DNA of 64,000 nucleotides from VRUE01 sp963732225 (GTDB taxonomy: Bacteria; Actinomycetota; Thermoleophilia; Solirubrobacterales; 70-9), in contig CAVSYR010000003.1 of the NCBI GenBank assembly GCA_963732225.1, positions 1-64,000 of the forward strand. Direction: 5' to 3'. Positions 29,253-35,401 of the stretch are shown one piece after another. Each line of letters begins with the position of its first letter. Position 1 is the first letter of the stretch. Both the position numbers and the translations under genes were made by a program. The notes under the pieces are model-generated. The model searched no databases, was not told the DNA's origin, and saw only the letters and a list, made by a program, of their open reading frames with translations.

Positions 29253-30245
29253 ATGCCCGTTGCCGATCTTGCATCCAGCTTCAACTCGTTCTTCCACGCG
29301 TCGAGCTCGTTCTTCGAGCACCTCTCCGACGTTCGCTGGACGCCGTTCATGATCGCCCTCGGCTTCCTGCTGGCGATGCAGCTGTGCCGTGCCTGGGCCT
29401 GGCGCAACGTGCTGCGCGCCGCCTATCCCGACAAGCCGATCTCCTTCCTGCAGCTCGGCGCCGCCTACCTAGCGGGGGCTGGCATCAACGCGATCCTGCC
29501 CGCCCGCGCCGGCGACGTGACCAAGGTCTTCCTGGTCAAGCGCCAGATCCCCGACTCCTCCTACCCGGCCGTCACCTCGTCCTTCCTCGTCCAGTCGGTC
29601 TTCGACACCACGATCGGCATTCTCGTCTTCCTCTACGCGATCACCCAGGGCCTGCTGCCAGAACCGCCTGAACTGCCGGACTCGCGCGCCTTCGAGATCT
29701 CCTTCTGGGTCAACCACCCGAAGACGCTGCTGACCGTGATCGGCGTGCTGCTGGTGGTGGGTGCGATCGGCATCTACTACCTGGCCCACCACGTGCGCCG
29801 CTTCTGGGCGCGCGTGCGCCAGGGCGTGGTGATCCTCGGCCAGCCGCGCCGCTACCTGCGCCAGGTGGCGGCCTGGCAGGGGGTGGGGTGGATCTGCCGT
29901 TTCCTCGCCTTCTGGTTCTTCCTCGAGGCCTTCGGCATCGGCGGCTCGGTCGGCAACGTGCTGCTGGTGATGAGCGTGCAGGCGATCGCCACGATCGTCC
30001 CCTTCACGCCCGGCGGCGCCGGCGCCCAGCAGGCGCTGCTGGTGGCCACCCTGCACGGGCCCTCGCGCGCCGCGGTGCTCTCCTTCTCGGTCGGCACCCA
30101 GATCGCGATGGCGGGCTGGTCGGTCGTGCTCGGCTTCACCGCGATCCTGCTGGTTTTCAGGACGACGGACTGGAAAGGCCTGATACGTCAGGCCCAGGAC
30201 GACGCCGAGCGCGAGGAAGCGGCGCCCTCGACCGCCGGGCCTTAA
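29253..30245 (+). CDS. Lysylphosphatidylglycerol-synthase TM-domain (UPF0104) family protein
   Basis: A 330-residue polytopic membrane protein with about eight hydrophobic segments. Family motifs include GINAILPARAGDVTKVFLV and the later PFTPGGAGAQQALLV. Such proteins form the flippase-like half of MprF and also occur alone as putative lipid or glycolipid transporters. No aminoacyltransferase domain is attached. The gene diverges from a sulfotransferase and shares its promoter, so a link to export of a sulfated or polar lipid is possible but unproven. Confidence 0.85.
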   Translation: MPVADLASSFNSFFHASSSFFEHLSDVRWTPFMIALGFLLAMQLCRAWAWRNVLRAAYPDKPISFLQLGAAYLAGAGINAILPARAGDVTKVFLVKRQIPDSSYPAVTSSFLVQSVFDTTIGILVFLYAITQGLLPEPPELPDSRAFEISFWVNHPKTLLTVIGVLLVVGAIGIYYLAHHVRRFWARVRQGVVILGQPRRYLRQVAAWQGVGWICRFLAFWFFLEAFGIGGSVGNVLLVMSVQAIATIVPFTPGGAGAQQALLVATLHGPSRAAVLSFSVGTQIAMAGWSVVLGFTAILLVFRTTDWKGLIRQAQDDAEREEAAPSTAGP

Positions 30246-30922
30246 GCCGCGGCGGCGAGCGGGTCGCGACCGTCCCAGCTTCCCTGCGAGGCGTAGGGAC
30301 GGAAACGGATGAAGGCGGATTCGTGGTGGAAGGGATTGGCGCGGTCGGCCCTGGTCGCGGTTGGATGGCCGCCGTCGCTGCGGCCGCGGGCGTAGGCCCG
30401 CATCGTCTCGACGTTGCGCCAGAGCGAGAAGGTCGCGACGAGGCGGGGCGGACGCGCCAGGCCGGTCAAGGCGAGGACATCGGGGTTGGTGACCGCCTCG
30501 GCCTCGGCGCCGGCGCTCGCTTTGAGGAAGGCGGGCAGGCGCCGGAGGCGCGGCCGGCCCAAGGTGAGGACGGCAACTGGCTCGTCGCTGCCAACCTCGA
30601 CTTCGCCCTCGGGCAGGCCTGGCAGGCGCGGCCACTTTCCGTAGACGTGGAGGGGCTGCAGGCGCACCTGCCAGCCGGAGGCGAGCTGCGCGGCGAGCGG
30701 GTGGCTGCCGGAGAACGCCTCGAAAGCGTCGTCGCTCTCCCAGGCGCCGACCAGCGCCACCCGCTTGAAGCGTGGGGAGGGGAGCAGGCTGTCGCCGAGT
30801 GGCGCCGTGATCGTGGTCTCGGCGTAGGTGAGGCCGGGCACCCCCGCGGGCTGCGGCGGACGCCGCAGCACTCTGGCCGCGGTTCGCAGGTCGAGATCGC
30901 AGATATGAACCGAGAGCACCAT
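30242..30922 (-). CDS. Spheroidene-monooxygenase-like (CrtA-like) protein
   Basis: A 226-residue protein with features of CrtA-type proteins: GLTYAETTITAPLG, VALVGAWESDDAFEAFSGSHPLA, a second repeat LVATFSLWRNVETMRAYARG and a C-terminal SAFIRFRPYASQG. The two halves resemble paired dimeric-barrel domains. True spheroidene monooxygenase makes keto-carotenoids; no other carotenoid gene is nearby, so the substrate is open. ATG 30922 has a consensus AGGAGG upstream. It is divergent from a TetR gene across a palindromic operator. Confidence 0.72.
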   Translation of the reverse strand: MVLSVHICDLDLRTAARVLRRPPQPAGVPGLTYAETTITAPLGDSLLPSPRFKRVALVGAWESDDAFEAFSGSHPLAAQLASGWQVRLQPLHVYGKWPRLPGLPEGEVEVGSDEPVAVLTLGRPRLRRLPAFLKASAGAEAEAVTNPDVLALTGLARPPRLVATFSLWRNVETMRAYARGRSDGGHPTATRADRANPFHHESAFIRFRPYASQGSWDGRDPLAAAA

Positions 30923-30939
30923 CTCCGCCTCCTGGGAGT

Positions 30940-30963
30940 CTAACCTAGTGCTCACTAGGTTAG
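30940..30963. promoter_or_regulatory. TetR-type operator palindrome with overlapping promoters
   Basis: Arms CTAACCTAGTG (30940-30950) and CACTAGGTTAG (30953-30963) are perfectly complementary around a 2-bp centre. The arms contain TAGGTT on both strands: on the plus strand at 30956-30961, 7 nt before ATG 30969 of the TetR gene, and on the minus strand at 30946-30941, upstream of the monooxygenase ribosome-binding site. Binding here would block both promoters. Confidence 0.75.
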
Positions 30964-30968
30964 TACAG

Positions 30969-31604
30969 ATGAACGCCGAGCCCCTACCACGCAAACGAAT
31001 GAGTGCCGCCACGCGGCGCGCCTCGATCGAAGACGCCGCCACCGCGCTCTTTGCCGAGCGCGGCTACCAGGGTGCCTCGATCGACGAGATCGCCCGGCGC
31101 TCGGGGGTGACGCCGCCGGTCCTCTACGACCACTTCGCCTCCAAGCAGGACCTCTACAGGCGCTTGCTCGAGCGCCACTTCGCCGAGCTGCGGGGGGTCT
31201 GGCGTGAGAACTTCGTCGGCGAGGACCCGCCCGCCCGCCGCGTCGCCCGCTCCTTCGACGCCTGGTTCGCCTACATCGAGGCCCATCCCTTCGCCGGCCG
31301 CATGCTCTTCCGCGACACCACCGGCGATCCCGAAATCGAGGCGATGCACCAGGAGGTGGCGGCAAGCAGCCGCGCCGCGATCATGGCCCTCTTCGCCGGC
31401 CAGCCCGAAGTCGAGAAGGTGATCGGCTCGGAGGTCGAGGAGGGCTTGGAAATGGCCTGGATAGTGATGCGCGGCGTGCTTCAGGGCCTGGCGATGTGGT
31501 GGTACGACCACCCGCAGGTCCCCCGCGAGCGAGTCGTCGCCACGGCGATGAACGCCCTCTGGGTCGGCTGGGAGCGAACCCAGGCAGGCGAAGCCTGGGC
31601 CTAG
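30969..31604 (+). CDS. TetR/AcrR-family transcriptional regulator
   Basis: A 211-residue regulator. The N-terminal helix-turn-helix is typical (DAATALFAERGYQGASIDEIARRSGVTPPVLYDHFASKQDLY). The C-terminal part is the helical ligand-binding domain, with aromatic FDAWFAYIEAHPFAGRMLF. It probably represses itself and the divergent CrtA-like gene through the palindrome at 30940. The effector is unknown. ATG 30969 was chosen because the longer frame would start inside the operator. Confidence 0.92.
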   Translation: MNAEPLPRKRMSAATRRASIEDAATALFAERGYQGASIDEIARRSGVTPPVLYDHFASKQDLYRRLLERHFAELRGVWRENFVGEDPPARRVARSFDAWFAYIEAHPFAGRMLFRDTTGDPEIEAMHQEVAASSRAAIMALFAGQPEVEKVIGSEVEEGLEMAWIVMRGVLQGLAMWWYDHPQVPRERVVATAMNALWVGWERTQAGEAWA

Positions 31605-31610
31605 CTGGTT

Positions 31611-32042
31611 TCAGGTCTTCAGCGGGTTGACCCAGCGAACACTCTCGAAGCGCGAGAAATCGTTGTCGCTGGAGCAGAGCTCGGCGCCGTGTTCGATCGC
31701 CAGTGCGGCCAGATGAGCGTCGTTGGTCAGATTGCCGGCGGTGCCGAGTGGCATGAGCAGGTTGCGCATATGGTCGGCGTGCCGCTCACTCGGGTGAACG
31801 ACGGTCGCCACGGGCGAGTCGAGCCAGCTGTCGATGTACTCGAAGGCGCGGTCGGGAGAAAGGGCGTTGCCGAACGCGGCGGGGTTGGTCGAGATACGGA
31901 GAAAGCCAAGCAGGACCATCCAGGCGAAGCCCACCTCCTCGGTTCCCGAGAGCGTCTGCTCGAGCCAGGGTCTGGCCCGCGCGTAGTGGCGAGAAGAGTC
32001 GTCAGCCGCATAGACCAGCAGGTTGACGTCTGGCAGCTTCAC
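31611..32042 (-). CDS. vapC: VapC-type PIN-domain toxin
   Basis: A 143-residue PIN-domain ribonuclease. Acidic active-site positions are in MKLPDVNLLVYAAD (Asp5), EEVGFAW and LTNDAHLAALAIEHGAELCSSDNDF. It would cleave RNA and be neutralised by the product of the upstream gene. ATG 32042 overlaps the antitoxin stop (ATGA), giving the usual antitoxin-first, coupled order. The RNA target is unknown. Confidence 0.9.
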   Translation of the reverse strand: MKLPDVNLLVYAADDSSRHYARARPWLEQTLSGTEEVGFAWMVLLGFLRISTNPAAFGNALSPDRAFEYIDSWLDSPVATVVHPSERHADHMRNLLMPLGTAGNLTNDAHLAALAIEHGAELCSSDNDFSRFESVRWVNPLKT

Positions 32043-32302
32043 TTGCCGAGATGGAGCTTGCGAATCGTCTCGGCGTCCTCGAGTTCCCCGGCCAGTTGCA
32101 GGGCCTTGTCGAGATTGACTCCGGGTCGGGCTCCCATCCGCTGGGGAGGAGGAAGTTTGTAAGGGCGCGGCTTGGCCTCTTGCCGCTCGAGCCCGCGCCT
32201 CACGCTCGAGTTGAGCGCCTCCTTGAAGGAGATGTCTTTCCTGCGCATCTCCTCTTTCAGCTTGGCGGCCACGTCGGGATCAAGGGTGACGGTGGTTCGC
32301 AT
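32039..32302 (-). CDS. vapB: VapB-type ribbon-helix-helix antitoxin
   Basis: An 87-residue antitoxin. The N-terminal ribbon-helix-helix MRTTVTLDPDVAAKLKEEMRRKDISFKEALN should bind its own promoter, and the Pro/Arg-rich middle and C-terminal helix (LDKALQLAGELEDAETIRKLH) should wrap the toxin. ATG 32302 was chosen to start the ribbon strand; ATGs at 32311 and 32314 are alternatives that add three or four residues. Confidence 0.85.
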   Translation of the reverse strand: MRTTVTLDPDVAAKLKEEMRRKDISFKEALNSSVRRGLERQEAKPRPYKLPPPQRMGARPGVNLDKALQLAGELEDAETIRKLHLGK

Positions 32303-32307
32303 AAGAA

Positions 32308-32342
32308 GCATCATTGCATCACTTTTCTTGCTGTCATGATGC
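32308..32342. promoter_or_regulatory. Candidate vapBC operator
   Basis: GCATCAT (32308-32314) and ATGATGC (32336-32342) form a perfect 7-bp inverted repeat, 21 bp apart, spanning the likely vapB promoter. Ribbon-helix-helix antitoxins commonly bind such repeats. The right arm touches the 3' end of the TadE-like gene. Confidence 0.35.
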
Positions 32343-32343
32343 T

Positions 32344-33003
32344 CTAGCTCGACCAGCCCGGATAGCGGCCGGCAACACGCCACTCCCACGGCGGTCTTTC
32401 CGAGGCGGGGAAGTCGTAGTGATTGCGGCCAGGGAGGGTCTCGAGCGGGACCAGGGCTGGGTCGTCCTGGAGCAGCACGGGCGTGCCGCTGGCGGCCTCG
32501 ACGTCGGCTTGGGTCGCGCGGCGGGCCTGACGTTCCCAGCCGAGGCCAGGGCGGTAGAGCCAGTAGCTCAGCTCGACCCAGCCGCGCGAGCGCCGTTGGT
32601 CGTCGATCTGAGTGAAGACAGTGGTGCGGCGACGCGAGGCGGTCAGGTGTGTACTGGTGGCGACGGCACAGCTTTCGCGGCGGCAGTAACGGAAGTCAAC
32701 TGGGACCAAGGGCAGGCCCGTTGGCCCAGGTTTCGACTCGGGCAACGGCGCGAGAGCGCGAGTAAGGCGAGCGAGCGGCCAACCGTAGGCCGGCACGAGC
32801 GGGTGATGGCGGCAATCGTCTGGCAGCCGCGGCGCGCAGGCGATGCGCTTGGAGATCGCGCCGGCGAGGCTGCGACCCGCGTCGATCTTGCCGCCGGCGG
32901 CGACAGCCGCGATCGCAGCGAGCAGCAGCAGGGCGATTAGGGCGACAAGGCCGGCTTGCTCGACGCTCGCCGATCCACGCTCGGAGGCTCGTTGGCGATG
33001 CAT
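32344..33003 (-). CDS. TadE/Flp-like prepilin-domain protein with long extension
   Basis: A 219-residue protein. The N-terminus RASERGSASVEQAGLVALIALLLLAAIAAV has a class-III (prepilin-type) look: a glycine, a conserved glutamate five residues later and a long hydrophobic helix. The remaining 180 residues are soluble, with cysteines in IACAPRLPDDC and YCRRESC, possibly disulfide-bonded, and several Trp/Tyr. TadE-like pseudopilins are minor pilus components, but no tad secretion gene is in view. ATG 33003 follows a TAGCGT -10 by 7 nt. Confidence 0.55.
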   Translation of the reverse strand: MHRQRASERGSASVEQAGLVALIALLLLAAIAAVAAGGKIDAGRSLAGAISKRIACAPRLPDDCRHHPLVPAYGWPLARLTRALAPLPESKPGPTGLPLVPVDFRYCRRESCAVATSTHLTASRRRTTVFTQIDDQRRSRGWVELSYWLYRPGLGWERQARRATQADVEAASGTPVLLQDDPALVPLETLPGRNHYDFPASERPPWEWRVAGRYPGWSS

Positions 33004-33010
33004 GGTGGCG

Positions 33011-33016
33011 ACGCTA
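33011..33016 (-). promoter_or_regulatory. Leaderless -10 element TAGCGT
   Basis: TAGCGT on the minus strand ends 7 nt before ATG 33003 of the TadE-like gene. Confidence 0.5.
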
Positions 33017-33057
33017 GGCAAGGCAGGCGCGCGGGTGGTGCGCAGGGTGTCGCGACT

Positions 33058-33085
33058 TTGCCCCGCAACGCCCTTCTGCTATTCA
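33058..33085 (+). promoter_or_regulatory. Promoter -35 TTGCCC and -10 TATTCA
   Basis: TTGCCC (33058-33063) and TATTCA (33080-33085) are separated by 16 bp. The -10 ends 8 nt before ATG 33094, which favours that start over ATG 33085 inside the -10. Confidence 0.45.
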
Positions 33086-33093
33086 TGTGCGAG

Positions 33094-33363
33094 ATGGAGG
33101 GCAGCCCCTTCAACCTTTTCGGCGATCCCGACGAGTTCCGCGCCCGCATGGAGGAGCTCTCGGAGCAGATGCAGTCTTCCCAGCGTGTTGCCTGGGCGGA
33201 CAACGCGATCAAGCTCGCGGTCGAGATGACGGTCGCCTCGATTGGCCAACTCGACCTCACCGGCGATCCCGACCAGCAGGCGATGCAGGTCCGCGATGCG
33301 ATCCGCGTTCTCTTCCCTGAGGCAGTCACCCTCGTGCGCGAGGCGCGCGAAGGGCTTTCTTAG
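33094..33363 (+). CDS. Small hypothetical helical protein
   Basis: An 89-residue acidic protein (MEGSPFNLFGDPDEFRARME) with predicted helices and a central ASIGQLDLTGDPDQQAMQV. No family was recognised. The start was placed from the adjacent promoter. It converges on a zinc-ribbon membrane protein with 9 bp between the stops. Confidence 0.6.
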   Translation: MEGSPFNLFGDPDEFRARMEELSEQMQSSQRVAWADNAIKLAVEMTVASIGQLDLTGDPDQQAMQVRDAIRVLFPEAVTLVREAREGLS

Positions 33364-33372
33364 CGGCGCCGG

Positions 33373-34011
33373 CTAGAGCAGCTCGTAGCGCAGTTTCACC
33401 ACGGCGCCGCGGCGGAAGACCGACGCGATCAGCTCCAGCGGCACGGCGACCACGAGCGCGGGGATCGCGGCGAGGACGCTGATCAGCGCGTCGAGGCGCC
33501 GCTGCCAGGGCCGGCGGGCAGGCACGGCGGTGCCGCGGCCAAAGGCCCCAAGCGCGACGTTGCGGCCGAAGGTGAGGCCGTTGAGCAGGGTCTGCCACAT
33601 CGAGGCGATGCCGGCGCCCGGCATCCAGCGGGCGGCGACGACAACCTGGTCGCGGTTGGCGACAAGGCGCCGTACCGCCTCGGGTGTGAACAGGTAGTGG
33701 CTTTCCGGCTCGAGGCCGGCCCAGCCGGCGCTGCCGATCCAGGCGGCGAAGCTCGCCCGGCTGACGATCCGGATCGCGTCGTCGTGGTCGAGCCGGTCGA
33801 GGGTCGTGAGTGCATCGGCGCTGCCGTCCGCGGCCCCGACGACGCCGAGGCCACAACTCTCGCAGCGCTTCACTGGCCCGTGCAGGCCGGGCCTGGCGTC
33901 GAGCCAGCCGAAGAGCGGCTCACCGCAGGCCGGACAGGGCGGATTGTCCGGGCCCGCCCCCGCCTCGAGCGGAACGACGGGTGTGCGCTCACTGGCTCGC
34001 GTCGAACTCAT
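33373..34011 (-). CDS. Zinc-ribbon protein with C-terminal membrane segment
   Basis: A 212-residue protein. Two cysteine pairs, CPACGEPLFGW and KRCESCGLG, form a zinc ribbon near residues 25-55. The middle (VVVAARWMPGAGIASMWQTLLNGLTF) is reminiscent of methyltransferase-associated regions. The C-terminal RLDALISVLAAIPALVVAVPLELIAS is a likely membrane helix. Function unknown. ATG 34011 was chosen because a TACGCT -10 lies 7 nt upstream. Confidence 0.65.
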   Translation of the reverse strand: MSSTRASERTPVVPLEAGAGPDNPPCPACGEPLFGWLDARPGLHGPVKRCESCGLGVVGAADGSADALTTLDRLDHDDAIRIVSRASFAAWIGSAGWAGLEPESHYLFTPEAVRRLVANRDQVVVAARWMPGAGIASMWQTLLNGLTFGRNVALGAFGRGTAVPARRPWQRRLDALISVLAAIPALVVAVPLELIASVFRRGAVVKLRYELL

Positions 34012-34017
34012 CGCAGG

Positions 34018-34024
34018 TAGCGTA
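34018..34024. promoter_or_regulatory. Shared symmetric -10 for two divergent leaderless genes
   Basis: TAGCGTA reads as TAGCGT on the plus strand, 7 nt before GTG 34031, and as TACGCT on the minus strand, 7 nt before ATG 34011. The start codons are 19 bp apart. It is the second case of this arrangement in the window. Confidence 0.55.
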
Positions 34025-34030
34025 CGCCCC

Positions 34031-34894
34031 GTGAACCGGAGAAACGTCTTGGCCTGGGAGGAGCGCTGGGCAACCCCAACCGCCCTCGCTGCCTTTGCCG
34101 CGGTCCTCTTCGTCATTGCGGCGATCGTCGTCGCCACCCAGGGCGTCGGCAGTGCCGGCGGTGACTCGGAGCTGCTGCGCAACGTCGACGCCCACCGCAC
34201 GGCCCAGCTGATCTCCAGCATCCTGCAGGCGATCGGGATCAGCCTGCTCGCCCTGCCGCTCTACTACCTCTTTCGCAGCGCCAAGGCCCGCAGCGATCGC
34301 ATGCGCGGCCAGCTCGTCGGCGTGGTCATTGCCGCGCCGCTGTTCCTCGCCGCCCTGGCGATCCTCGGCGGCGTCTCGACCCTGCACGCCGCCTCGGACT
34401 TCGTCAGCAACGAAGTGCCGCACCTGCTCGCCAAGGGCGTGAAGCTGAACAGCGATCACGCCAACGAAATCGCCACCGAAACGATCAGCGAAGCGCCCCT
34501 GCGCCCCCTTGCCGCCGGCTTCGGCCTCGGCGGCCAGATCGGCTTCGTCGTCGCGATGGTCTACACCTGCCTCTACGCGATGCGGGTCGGCCTCCTGACC
34601 CGCTTCTGGGGCTCCCTCGGCATGGCCCTCGGCGCCGTCTCCTTCCTCTTCTTCCAGTTCGCCCTGCTCTGGTTCATCTACCTGGGCATCCTGCTTCTTC
34701 GCAAAGACAGCCAGCCCCCTGCCTGGGCAGCGGGTGAACCGATCCCATGGCCTACGCCGGGCGACAAAGCGGCGGCCGCAATGGAGTCTTCGCCAGACGA
34801 CAACGGCACTCTCCCTCCACAGTTGGAGCAGCCCGAGGATCTCCCTGAACTGGAGGAGCCCGAGGATCCGACGGGAGCGGGCCGGTCTCAGTAG
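34031..34894 (+). CDS. Hypothetical multi-pass membrane protein
   Basis: A 287-residue protein with about six hydrophobic segments (from TALAAFAAVLFVIAAIVVAT to FFQFALLWFIYLGILLL) and an acidic, proline-rich C-terminal tail of about 55 residues. It resembles DUF4386-type membrane proteins of unknown function, but I am not sure of the family. GTG 34031 is placed by the adjacent -10. The last codons (GRSQ stop) lie in a 20-bp inverted repeat shared with the end of the convergent ThyX-like gene. Confidence 0.65.
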   Translation: MNRRNVLAWEERWATPTALAAFAAVLFVIAAIVVATQGVGSAGGDSELLRNVDAHRTAQLISSILQAIGISLLALPLYYLFRSAKARSDRMRGQLVGVVIAAPLFLAALAILGGVSTLHAASDFVSNEVPHLLAKGVKLNSDHANEIATETISEAPLRPLAAGFGLGGQIGFVVAMVYTCLYAMRVGLLTRFWGSLGMALGAVSFLFFQFALLWFIYLGILLLRKDSQPPAWAAGEPIPWPTPGDKAAAAMESSPDDNGTLPPQLEQPEDLPELEEPEDPTGAGRSQ

Positions 34895-35401
34895 GCCGGA
34901 ACGTCTTGCACTTTTTGGCAAGTAGGTAGCCGCGACACGTACCTTTCCGGGCCGCTTCCGGCCTAGCCTTTCGGCGTCATTCAAATCAACGGCCCCGCGC
35001 TGGTGGAACAGCCGGGGGGTCAGGGACGGAACAGCCAAGCCGGAAGCCCGAGAACCCCCACGGCCAGCAACGCGCCGATCAGCCCGGGGAATAGCTGTGC
35101 GATGCTGAGCGCGAGACCGACCTTGATCCAAAAGGCAGGAGTCGGCTTGGAGCGGTGCCGTCGCTTTCGATTCGTTCGTTTCATCCCCCTTTTACCTGAG
35201 GGGGGAAACTTGCTTTAAAGGGCTGCCTGAGCGTGTCTCCACGCTTGTATGTATGCGGGAGCGGCTCCCGCATCAAGAGGCAAGCCGAAATCTTTACGTG
35301 CTCTGGCTACCTACTTGCCCACTTTTTCGTCGTGAGCTAGAGGCGCCAGCTCACCCACTCTCCACCGAAAAAGTTAAGTGAGGCCTACTGAGACCGGCCC
35401 G
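34878..35401. repeat. Inverted-repeat-bounded region between convergent genes
   Basis: Perfect 20-bp arms at 34878-34897 and 35382-35401 carry the last codons (Gly-Arg-Ser-Gln-stop) of both flanking genes. A second 15-bp pair, GGCAAGTAGGTAGCC at 34917-34931 and its complement at 35305-35319, is nested inside. The enclosed 484 bp are AT-richer than their surroundings. They contain a 54-residue reading frame (35020-35184, minus) and hairpins at 35231-35244, 35253-35273 (ATGCGGGAG/CTCCCGCAT) and 35332-35354. This is the only stretch over 300 bp without a large gene. No transposase, tRNA or known RNA was found in it. Confidence 0.7.
35020..35184 (-). CDS. Small membrane protein, 54 residues
   Basis: Begins MKRTNRKRRHRSKPTPAFW, followed by one or two hydrophobic segments (IKVGLALSIAQLFPGLIGAL, then LAVGVLGLPAWLF). 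A strongly basic N-terminus followed by a hydrophobic hairpin is a real protein pattern, but coding status is unproven. AAGGGGG directly abuts the ATG, leaving unusually little spacing for a Shine-Dalgarno sequence. It lies alone inside the inverted-repeat-bounded region, so it could be cargo of a small element. Confidence 0.4.
   Translation of the reverse strand: MKRTNRKRRHRSKPTPAFWIKVGLALSIAQLFPGLIGALLAVGVLGLPAWLFRP

Noticed and set aside
35003..35218. 71-residue plus-strand frame inside the inverted-repeat-bounded island
   Set aside because: It has no protein-like pattern and no ribosome-binding site. The opposite strand over the same bases encodes a more credible basic-hydrophobic small protein.
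34878..35401. tRNA, tmRNA, SRP or RNase P RNA in the largest gene-poor stretch
   Set aside because: No cloverleaf with a CCA-type end, no SRP or RNase P core motifs could be read. The hairpins present are isolated.
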